DNA of 64,000 nt, from contig CM051521.1 in the NCBI GenBank assembly GCA_028015205.1, forward strand, positions 120,660,614 through 120,724,613, given 5' to 3'. Shown piece by piece: positions 12,301 to 24,300 of this stretch; position 1 is the stretch's first letter; every line of letters starts with the position of its first letter. The translations under genes were made by a program, and so were the position numbers. A model generated the notes under the pieces. The model was not told where the DNA came from, did not search any database, and saw only the letters and a program-made list of their open reading frames with translations. This DNA is from Mytilisepta virgata. Lineage: Eukaryota; Mollusca; Bivalvia; Mytilida; Mytilidae.

Positions 12301-15300
12301 AACCAATCTGGAAAAAGTATTCTATTAGCAAACATTATTTTAAAGTGATCTATCCCATCAATTTTAAAATATACTTACTTCCATCAACTGTAGTCTCTAC
12401 CTTAGCTTGGGAATATGGATGAATAAATGGACTTTTTTCTATAAAAGTAAATTATTCAATATATACCCTAGTTTTCCATTTATAGAATAATACGTTTTTT
12501 AATAAAGCATTATGAAATACATGTATAACCTAATTAGTGGTGTACCGATGATCGATTTTAAACGAAAATCAGTCGATTTTAGTGCTATTTCAAGCCCTCG
12601 ATTACAAAAGTGACATTTCCGATTAATCGGAAAATATTTACTTTCACTTCCGGTTTTGATTTTGTTTTTATTTTTTGGGTATTTATTTTCGAATCTCAAG
12701 GAAATGTACAAAAGTGAAGTAATTAAAGCGGTTTGACCCATTTTGAGGCATTTAATATCAAAAGGTAATGAATTAGACTAAATAAACACCGCAATCTTTT
12801 ATTTCTCCCCAATTTCGATTTATGTCAGTTTCGTATCATGAGCCCGTTTCCGATATTTTGTTAGCGTTTCCAGATAAGATCTATGAGTTAGTCACCGGTC
12901 TAATTATGCAAGCCGGCAAGGTCATTGAACTGACATGGATGATGGAAAGTTGTATCCATACCCTGGAAAGAAAACCATGTCCAGGATATGGATGTACTTT
13001 GGATTTAAAAAAATAAAAGAGGGACAGGCTACCAAAGATAACGTGGACATGTCAAAATCCAGAGCATAAACAATTTAAAGAGCCTATTGTTACCTACAAC
13101 TTGGTACAGACTTGTTAGAAAAATGTGGTTTAAACAAGGTTTTATGAATACAGATGCATTAAACCTTTAAATTGCAATATCCAACCATAAAATCTCCAGT
13201 AAATGAACTCATCAATACATACATAGAACACAACATTTATTTTCAGACATGTGACATGGTACATGAAATATATACACATGATTCCTTGGAAATGTAAATA
13301 ACAAATATTAACCGTTTATTAATCGATCATTGATCGGTTGTGTAGAAGCAATAATCGATTATGAAATTTCTTCCAATTCCCAACACTAAACCTAATATTC
13401 TGCAAAAATTAAAGCACTGGTAGGTTTATGAGTTGAACCCAATTCATGGCAAGGTGTTTTACTTCAGTCTTAACTGACAAGGGTTGCAAGTTCCCTAAAG
13501 AAGATAATGGTTCCCTCTAATAAATACCCACTGCACTTAATCTTACATGTGCATTGTACTCCTTCTTTTATTCATGGATGTTAATATTAAAAAATATTGT
13601 CCCGAAAATAAGCATAGTATATAAATGCTGTGACGTTTCTGTATAAATTTGGTCATTCTGTAAGGTCCTAATAAATTAATTCTGTATTTAATGTTTTCTT
13701 GGGCAAAACATAAAAACAAAAATTTTAAATAAGAAAAAAGATTAAAATCAGGGCAATTTTACATCGTGGAAAACCCTTATGAAAACATATACAAGAAAAT
13801 CATTGAAATATGAACATATTATAATAATTTCAATAAGAAAAAATCTCAGGAACAGCCCAAAAGATTAAAATCATGGCAAGGTGAATTCATGAATTTTACA
13901 TCATGGCCAATCCTTATGAAAACATATACAAGCAAATCAATGAAAAAATAAATATTTTATTGTTACAAGAATGGACACACTAAATGTCATGCCTGAGTAT
14001 GCACATGGACTCAGAATAAATATTATCTGATACCCAATATTGTCACTCAAGAAAGTTATGCCCATGGTCAGGTGACATTTGTCTGAAAACTAGATGTACT
14101 GTGAGCAAAGCTCACAAAGGATACCCTCCGCTTTGAAGTCCAATTATCTCCCTTGTGTGATCAGACCTGATTTTGACAACAGGGAAAACAGAGCGGAAAT
14201 CACACTTCAGCAGCCATTTTACTATGCATAATAAAGGAACCGTAATGGAAAAATTTGGGCTTCCAAAAGCGGAATTCCGCTTTAAAGCGGAAGAAAATCA
14301 GGTCTGTGTGATATCGGAAAGCAAAGATTTTTCTTCAAGCACATCTTTGGATGATGTACTTCCTTTCTGTAACAGTAAAGTTTCATTGAAATCCATTGAG
14401 CGGTCTAGGAGGAGTTGCGCTTACAAGATATATGGACAGACATACAGACAGACAGACAGACGGACAGACAAGGTGATTCTTATATACCCCCCAAACTTTG
14501 TTTGCGGGGGGTATAAATATGATGCATGTCACTCAAGCCTAAAATTGTGTCCAAGGTCAGCTGACACGTCTCAGATTGGTATGCATCCACAAAATTATCT
14601 ATAGACCAGAAATGGTGGGTCTGCATATAACATTTGTTGAGAAAGACTTATTTGTGAGACAGTCATTCTAGCATGAAATTGAGGTCAAGGTCAGGTTTCA
14701 GACTGAGATATACTTGCCAAGAAGATCTACAGACCATAAATGGCAGATATATGTATCAATGGACTTGCTTAATCATGAAAAGTGTGAAATTCAGGTCAAG
14801 GTCAAAGACAGGCATGTAACCAGCAATAAATATCTATAGACCATATATGGTGGGTCTAGGTATAACAATTACTGTGAAATGGACTTTATCACGAAAATGT
14901 TACAAAAGTAACGCAAGGGTGAAATTGAGGTCAAGGTCTATAGACAGGAGTTGGGCATGTACCCACTAAGAACTATCAATAGACCAAATATGGTGGGCCT
15001 AGGTATGAGAGTTGCTGAGAAATGGACTTAATCACAAAACATGGACGTAGACTTTACAAATGTTTATGAAGTTAATGAACCTTGACGACGAGGTCAAAGT
15101 AACAAGACAAGTATACTGCTGTAAATTTTATATCTGATCTTCTAAGTGTAAGTATTATGTGTGCAAAGTTATCAAGGTTTTCAAAAAGTTTTTGCTGCCA
15201 GAAAGTAATATCTATATCTTGCCTTTCGCGACATTTGTCTCAGGCGAGACAATAATAAGATAAAATCGCAGGAACAGCCACTGATTCATTTTTTACCTTT

Positions 15301-18300
15301 AATTTTTGCAAATTCTTCTGTCCTTTTCTTCATGATTGCTGTTATGGCTTTATGTGATGGAGCATAGTGATTGTTATAACATTTCATTATTGCACGAATG
15401 TCTTTTAAGGATATCTGTTAAGAAAAATACATTTATAATTTGTCTGATTCAAACTAACTGCCCTGCTTGAATTATTTATATAATTTTTTTTTTTACTTTT
15501 ATGGTACAATTTCATTTACATAAAAATGGACACAGAATCTTTATTTCCTGTAAAAACCCCTTTTCATCAGCCAATCTTCATATCTGCATAAAATATCTAT
15601 AGAGTGTATCAACTACAAAGTGTTTGAATTTTGTGAATAAAGTAATAAACGGAAAAAAAATTCCCTTTTATATCAGTAACACAAATGTTTCTCAAAATTT
15701 AGACAAAAAAATTACAGTCTGCTGTAGTTTTTACAATGAGATTTAAACTCTAACAGAAATCATATGACAAAAACTTATGATTTAAAAAACAAGAGGCTCC
15801 CAAGAGCCAGAATCACTCACCTGTTATATTTTGTGTAGATTTGCATCAATGATTATTTTTTATATTTAATGTATACCGTCATAATTTTCTCCTTAATATT
15901 GACCTATACGGCTAAAATATAGAATCCTGAACCCAAATAGATATGGTTGATGGGGACTTCCTCAGTGGTTGCTATGGACATTTCAATGGCATTGACTCTT
16001 AGCTTCCATTTTGACTTAAATAGGTAAATTGTAGGGTCCTGAACCCAAATATATATGGTTGCTAGGGACTTTTGCATCAGTTGCTATGGACTTTTTCAAT
16101 GACCTTGACTCTTGACCTTTCTTTTTGATTTGTATGGGTAAATTATAAGGTCCTTAACCCAAATATATATGGTTGCTAGGGACTTTTGCATCAGTTGCTA
16201 TGGACTTTTTCAATGACCTTGACTCTTGACCTTTCTTTTTGATTTGTATGGGTAAATTATAAGGTCCTTAACCCAAATATATATGGTTGCTGGGGACTTT
16301 TGCATCAGTTGCTATGGACTTTTTCAATGACCTTGACTCTTGACCTTTCTTTTTGATTTGTATGGGTAAATTATAAGGTCCTTAACCCAAATATATATGG
16401 TTGCTGGGGACTTTTTCATCTGTTGCTAGGGACTTTTTCATTGGTTGCTATGGACTTTTACAATGACCTTGACCCTGGCCTCCATTTTAATTGTACAGCT
16501 ACCATTTAATTTATATCAAGTTATACTCTAAACATCTGTGACAATATGTCAGACCATTATTTTCTGTTTACATGTAACTAATCTTTCAAGATAAAAAACT
16601 CCTATAAGGGATAAATTGACGATATTGGTCATGTTGACTTATTTGTAGATCTTACTTTGCTGAACATTTTTGCTGTGTATAGTTTGTCTTTATCTATAAT
16701 AATTTAATAACCTAAAACTGCAAAATTTCTTTAAAATTAACAATTCAGGGGCAATAACCAGAAAATGGGTTGACAGATTCGTCTGAAAATTTCATGGCAG
16801 GTAGATCTTGACCTCATAAACATTTTTGTTACTTGTCATATTTGCTCCAACTGCTTTAGTTTTCGAGATATGAGCCAAAAAGTGCATTCTCACCTATGTT
16901 CTATTTTTAGCCACTGCAGCCATGTTTCTCGATGGACAAGAAAATAAAACATAAAATTCATACTAGATACCCTAAGGATCTGTCAGCTTAAGTTCGGCTG
17001 AAATTGATACAGTAGTTTCAGAGGAGAAGATTTTTTAGTTTAAAAGGATGAAGAAAAAAATATGAAAAATTGTCTTCCAATGGCAAAAACTACCATAAGG
17101 GGTCAATTGACGATTTTGGTCATGTTAGTCTTACTTTGCTGAACATTTTTGGAGTTTACAGTTTGTCTTTATCTATAATAATATTCAAGATAGCAACTTA
17201 AAACTGCTAATTTTCCTAAAATTTAACAACTCAGGGGCAATAACCCAACAAAGGGTTGACTGATTTGTCTGAAATTTCACAGCAGGTAGATCTTGACCTG
17301 ATGAACATTTTAACCCCGTCAGTTTTGCTCTAAATGCTTTAGTTTTTGAGATACAAGCCAAAAACAGCAGTTAACCCCCTATGTTCTATTTTTAGCCATG
17401 GCGGCCTTGTATCTCGAAGGACAAGAAAATAAAACATAAACTTAATTCTAGATACCCTAAGGATCATTCAGACTAAGTATGGCTGTAATTGGTTCAGTGG
17501 TTTCAGAGGAGAAGATCTTTGAAAAAAGTTTATGATGGACAGCAAGTGGTGGCAAAAGCTCACATAAGCGAGCTAAAAAACTCTTGTCATATTTTATATG
17601 AAATCTACCCTAAAAATTTAACACTTAAATAAATTCATCATACCTTTTGGCCAATAAAACTGACCAAAAATCAATAAAGGTTCAAATAAAGAAACAGACA
17701 GTTGAAGAAACTACTGCATACAGCACAATCAAGCTCTATCAAGCAATCATTTTTCTTCAGTAACCATTTAATTTTTCTTTCCCATTCTAGCATATTTAAT
17801 GTTAACTAAACCTGAATTAAGTGACAATTTTTCAGTGTTCTCTTGGAAGATCACATAAGACAAGTTTGACTGTATAAGCTTACCCATTTAAACTCTGACT
17901 GTAACAACATCTCACACTGATTTCTGTAGAATACTGTCACACTATTGCTGTATTCTTTATAATAATCAACATTAGGTACAACCTGAAACAGAAACAGATG
18001 TTACATACAATGTACATGTAGTAGCTCTAAGCTTCAGAATGTTAAACAGAAAACATGTTGTATAGTAGCTCTAAGCTTCAGAATTGCAACTGATGTTGTT
18101 ACAAAGAAAAACTAGAATGTGAGTGACCTCACAGAGTGATATCCCCTGCTTGCAATACTAGGAGTTGTGCTTACAGGCTTTAAACATGTAAAACCCTGAA
18201 GTTGGATTATCTCCCTTTGCAAGCATCCGGCGATAATTATCTTGCTTCATGCACATCTACATATGATGCGCAACCTTCATATGAAGTTTCATCAAAATCC

Positions 18301-21300
18301 ATTGAACAGTTCAGGAGGAGTTGCGCTTACAAGCTTTAAATATGTAAAACAGACAGACAAACAGACAGATAAGGTGATTCCTATATACCTCCCAAACTTT
18401 GTACAAAGAAAAGATATAACGGAAAATGTGTAATGTTTGGATTCTTGCATCATCTTTCTTGAATCTTAATTTTTGTTGTTATATAGAGCTGTTGAGTTGG
18501 TAAGTTCTAATAAACATTGGTTTTTCACATGTTGCTTCAATGATGCAATTTCCATCACATCTATAAATCATTTCATCTTTTAAACAACAAACTGCCTAAT
18601 AGCAAACCAAATTTCCTTCATCACTACTTGAAGCCAACCATACTGTACATCACATAATTAACAACCAGAAATTCATAAAACATGTTTAAACATGCCATTA
18701 TCAATCCAGACAAACCTGATTCAATGCTATTAACTGATTGGTATGTCATTGAACATTGACCTTAGCTGTTATCTCTTTATTATTTTGGTCATTAACATTC
18801 TTTTAGTTTTACAAAATGGATTGTTTTGTTTTTTTTTCAATAGTTTATTGAAATATATCCTACCTTTTTCTCTTCAAAAACTGCAGTCTTTTTCCTAGGA
18901 TACTGTGGGTTCTCAAGTATAGTATTACAAACATTCATTGTCAACATTTCCCAACTGAACTGGTTAAATCTGTCATATAATTCATCTATATAATTTGGAT
19001 CAACATCTGGAAACATTCCTATCTGCAAGAATAATATTTGGATTCTATCTTAGGATTTACCTTCTCTTTTCATTAATATTTATGACTTTTGCCAAATTGT
19101 CAGCAACCTACATGACCTATTCCCAAATTTAATCTATTGAGGTTTTTATTCCATAACATTCCTGAACTTATGTCTCTACTAAAGTTTGAAAATGATAAAA
19201 CAAATCACATTGATTCAAATTTCGCAGACTGGTTTACCCCATTTCAAGTTCATATTTTAATTTTTTTTAATTTAGTAAATACCATTTACTGAAAACTGTA
19301 TTGCCAAAGAATGAGAAAATCTTCTGATGGAAATACCACAACCTAAATTGTTCAATTTGAAAACAATGTTTTCTTCTTCTAGTCATCTAGATCATGCATA
19401 TCCTGTGAGCATTCTAACTAATAACTCAATTATTCAAGCCCCTATAAGAAGCTGACATGAGATGGTAATTTTGTTTAATTTTTCTCATGTCCACTGAATA
19501 AGTATTCTTAGCATATTTGTAGTTAAAACATAACACTTATCACAATTCTGTAAGATATTCATAGCTGACAACAATAATAATATACCATTTCTGTCCTAAG
19601 ATTTATCTTCTTTTTAATAATCTTCATTTCTGGTGTTTCTTCTTCTTCTGGGATAATAACAGTTGTACTGTAAGAAATATTCCCCATGCATATAGTATTT
19701 GGTTAGTTTATAATAACAATATAAATTTTAATTACATTTGAGCATTATTTCATTGAATCCAGGAAATATGACCGTTCTTGAAAAAAAAATTGACATCATG
19801 AAACTTAATAAAAAATCCCTACAAAAAAATTTGAATAGCTCAAAATTTTGTAAATTTCTGGAAATGTAACTAGAATACTGACAATGTCAGAAATGGTCCC
19901 GCCGGCCTATGTGATTGAACTCATGGGAATCAAAAACACTTCAAAATCTAGTTGTGATTCCATACATTCATTTTATCTATCAAAAAGCATGAAGCTAAAT
20001 TCTCAAAAATTGCCTTTTTCCATATAAAAACAAACTTTTCCCCCCAAAAGTGTTTTCCAACTTTCCTTAAATTCAATAGGGACCTTTCTTTGATCATGTC
20101 CAACACTGTGTATAAAATTTATGAAATCTGTGAAGGCAATCTTAAGTTATCATACAACATAGTGTTAATTCTCAAAATATGCATTTTTACATATAACAAG
20201 AGGCTCACCAGAGCCTGTATTGCTCACCTGGAGTCTGGTTTTCATTGGACAATTAATCAACTATTTGACCAAGTTTGTTGCAATTGGTTCAACTGTTCAG
20301 TGAAAATTTATTTGACAAAAAAAGGGCAATAACTCCTAAATGGGTTTTGGGATTTCCTTTAAAATTTCAGGGTATGTAGATCTCAACATGGCAAACATTT
20401 TTCAAATTTGCATTTCACTTCTATCTCAAATAGTTTTGGAGATAAATGACGAAAAATGTTAAATTTTGAAAATTTGACAAAAAAAGGGCAATAACTCCTA
20501 ATCGGGTTTTTGAATTTCCTTCAAAATTTCAGGTTAGGTAGATCTTGACATGCTGATCAATTTTACCCCACGTCGATTTTTGATATCTGTAACGGTTTTA
20601 AAGTTATAAGCCAAAAACAACACATGCACCCCTATATTCTATTTTTAGCTACGACAGCCATGTTTTACATCAGATCAAAATAAATTGGGGAACGTTTGTA
20701 CAGAACATGTCATAGATCATTCCTATTAAGTTTCAACCCAATCGGCCCAGCGGTTTCAGAGGAGAAGATTTTTGAATGAAAAAATTTTGAAAATTTGACA
20801 AAAAAAAGGGCAACAACTCCTAAATGGGTTTTGGGATTTCCTTTAAAATTTCAGGGTAGGTAGATCTCAACATGGCAAACATTTTTCAGATTTACATTTC
20901 ACTTCTATCTCAAATAGTTTTGAATATAAATGACAAACAAGGTAGTGCCACTATATACAAATGTATAGGCAATAATTTAACAGAAATTGTTTCTCCAACA
21001 ACATATAGTGCCACTATGTATATGTAACAGCAAAATGCAGACCTATGAAGTGCAATTTAATTAAAATGATGTACAGACAGATAAAAGAACCAGTCAAAAC
21101 TTAAAGGAATTATTTATTTATAAAGCAACTTTTGCTGTATCATGGAGCCAAATTCAAGACCTTCCATACATCATTCAAAAAATTTCAGCAATAAGTCCAG
21201 GACCTTCAATACATCATTCCCATGAAGTTTGGTTCAATTTGCTAGTTTGGTTCAGTTTGCTTAAATAGCTTCAGAGAAGAAAGCAAATATATGCTTTTCC

Positions 21301-24300
21301 CATAGGGTCCATAATTAAACTATGTTCTGCCCTGGCCGCCATGTTTTTCGGCAGATCGGCAAAATTTCGGCAATCTAAGTCAAGGACCTTCCATACATCA
21401 TTCCTGTAAAGTTTGGTTCAATTTGCTTCAATAGCTTCAGAGGAGATAGCAAATATATGCGTTCCCCATAAAGTCCAATGTTAAACTATGTTCTGCGCTG
21501 GCTGCCTTGTTTTTTAACAGATCGGAAAAATTTCGGCAATCTAAGTCAAGGACCTTCCATACATCATTCCAGTAAAGTTTGGTTCAATTTGCTTAAATAG
21601 CTTCAGAGGAGATAGCAAATATATGCTTTTCCCATAGGGTCCAATGTTAAACTATGTTCTGCGCTGGCGGCCATGTTTTTCGGCAGATCGGCAAAATTTC
21701 GGCAATCTAAGTCAAGGACCTTCCATACATCATTCCTGTAAAGTTTGGTTCAATTTGCTTCAACAGCTTCAGAGGAGATAGCAAATATATGCTTTTCCCA
21801 TAGGGTCCAATGTTAAACTATGTTCTGCGCTGGCGGCCATGTTTTATGGCAGAACAAAAAAATTTCGGCAATCTAAGTCAAGGACCTTCCATACATCATT
21901 CCTGTAAAGTTTGGTTCAATTTGCTTAAATAGCTTCAGAGGAGATAGCAAATATATGCTTTTCCCATAGGGTCCAATGTTAAACTATGTTCTGCGCTGGC
22001 GGCCATGTTTTTTGGCAGATCGGAAAAATTCCGGCAATCTTAGTAAGGGACCTTCCAGACAAAATTCCTGTAAAGTTTCGTTAAAATTGGTTCAGTGGTT
22101 TCAGAGGAGATAGCCAAAATGTAAAAAGTTTACGGACGGACGGACGGACGGACGGCCGGACGGACAGACGGACGGACGACGGACGCCAAGTGATGGCAAA
22201 AGCTCACATGGCCTTTAGGCCAGGTGAGCTAAAAACTAAGGATTTCTCCAAGAAGTTTTTTCCAATTTTCATAAAAATCAAAAGGGGCCTTCGTCTGATC
22301 ATGTCCAAAACTGTGTATAATATTCATGAAAATTTGTGAAGCCAATCTTAAGTTATCATACGACATAGTGTTAATTCTCAAAATATGCATTTATTCATAT
22401 AATAAAAACTAAGTTTTTCCCCAAACAGTGTTTTTTGATTTTCATAAAAATCAAAAGGGACCTTCCTCTGATCATGTTCAACACTGTGTATAAAATTTAT
22501 GAAAATCTGTGAAGGCAATCTGAAGGTATCAAACGACATAAGGTTAATTCTCAAAATATGCATTTTTTCATATAACAAGAGGCTCACCAGAGCCTGTATC
22601 GCTCACCTGGAGTGTGGTTTTCATTGGACAATTAATCAACTATTTGACCAAGTTTCTTGCAATTGGTTCAATTGTCCAGGGAAAATTTGTTTAAGATTTA
22701 TTTTTCATAAGGTTTAATGTTAAAATATGTTCCCTGATGGTGGTAGTCCTGGCAGGAAGTTGATAAAATTGACCAGGAATAAGGGTGAACCTTAAATAAA
22801 TGTAACAGAACCCGACCTCAAATTACACAAACCAATAACTCCTAAATAGAATTTGGGAATCCCTTCAAAATTTCAGGGTATGTAGATCTCAACATGGCAA
22901 ACATTTTTCAATTTACATTTCACTTCTATCTCAAATAGTTTTGGAGATGAATGTAAAAATGTTAAAATTTTGAAAATTTGACAAAAAAAGGGCAATAACT
23001 CCTAATCGGGTTGTGGAATTTCCTTCAAAATTTCAGGGTAGGTAGATCTCGTCATGCTGAACAATTTTATTCCATGCCAGATTTTCGATATCTGTAACGG
23101 TTTTTAAGTTATAAGCCAAAAACAACACATCCACCCCTATATTCTATTTTTAGCTACGACAGCCATGTTTTACGTCAGATCAAAATAAATTGAGGATCGT
23201 TTGTAGAGGACATGTCATAGTTCATTCCTATTAAGTTTCAAACCAATCGGCCCAGCGGTTTCAGAGGAGAAGATTTTTGAATGTTAAAATTTTGAAAATT
23301 TGACGAAAAAAGGGCAATAACTCCTAAATAGGTTTTGGAATTTCCTTCAGAATTTCAGGGTAGGTAGATCTCGTCATGCTGATCAATTTTACCCCATGTC
23401 AGATTTTCGATATCTGTAACGGTTTTAGAGTTATTAGCAAAAAACAGCAATTTACCCCTATGTTCTATTTTTAGCAACAGTGGCCATATTTTTCATCGGA
23501 TCAATATAAATTGAGGATCGTTTGTAGAGGACATGTTATAGTTCATTCCTATTAAGTTTCAAACCAATCGGCCCAGCGGTTTCATAGGAGAAGATTTTTT
23601 AATGTTAAAATTTTGAAAATTTGATGAAAAAAGGGCAATAACTCCTAAATGGGTTTTGGAAATTCCTTCAAAATTTCAGGGTAGGTAGATCTCGTCATGC
23701 TGATCAATTTTACCCCATGTTAGATTTTCGATATCTGTAACGGTTTTTGAGTTATTAGCAAAAAACAGCAATTTACCCCTATGTTCTATTTTTAGCAACA
23801 GTGGCCATGTTTTTCATCGGATCAATATAAATTAAGGATCGTTTGTAGAGGACATGTCATAGATCATTCCTTTTAAGTTTTAAACCAATCGGCCCAGCGG
23901 TTTCAGAGGAGAAGATTTTTTAATGTTAAAATTTTGAAAATTTGACGAAAAAAGGGCAATAACTCCTAAATGGGTTTTGGAATTTCCTTCAAAATTTCAG
24001 GGTAGGTAGATCTCGTCATGCTGATCAATTTTACCCCATGTCAGATTTTCGATATCTGTAACGGTTTTTGAGTTATTAGCAAAAAACAGCAATTTACCCC
24101 TATGTTCTATTTTTAGCAACAGTGGCCATGTTTTTCATCGGATCAATATAAAATGATGATTTTTTGTGGAGGACATGTCATAGAACATTCCTATTAAGTT
24201 TCAAACCAATCGGCCCAGCGGTTTCAGAGGAGAAGATTTTTAAAGAAAAGTTTACGACGGACGGACGGCGCGACGGACGGACGGCGCGACGGACGGACGG

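Noticed and set aside
12822..13016. 64-codon frame as a host gene
   Set aside because: It lies inside the hAT element; the protein-like part is in another frame and matches a BED finger remnant.
14173..14604. 143-codon plus-strand frame
   Set aside because: It runs through a hairpin element and its GACA microsatellite (the [13 protein letters not shown] string); copies at 18242 and 4594 are the same repeat.
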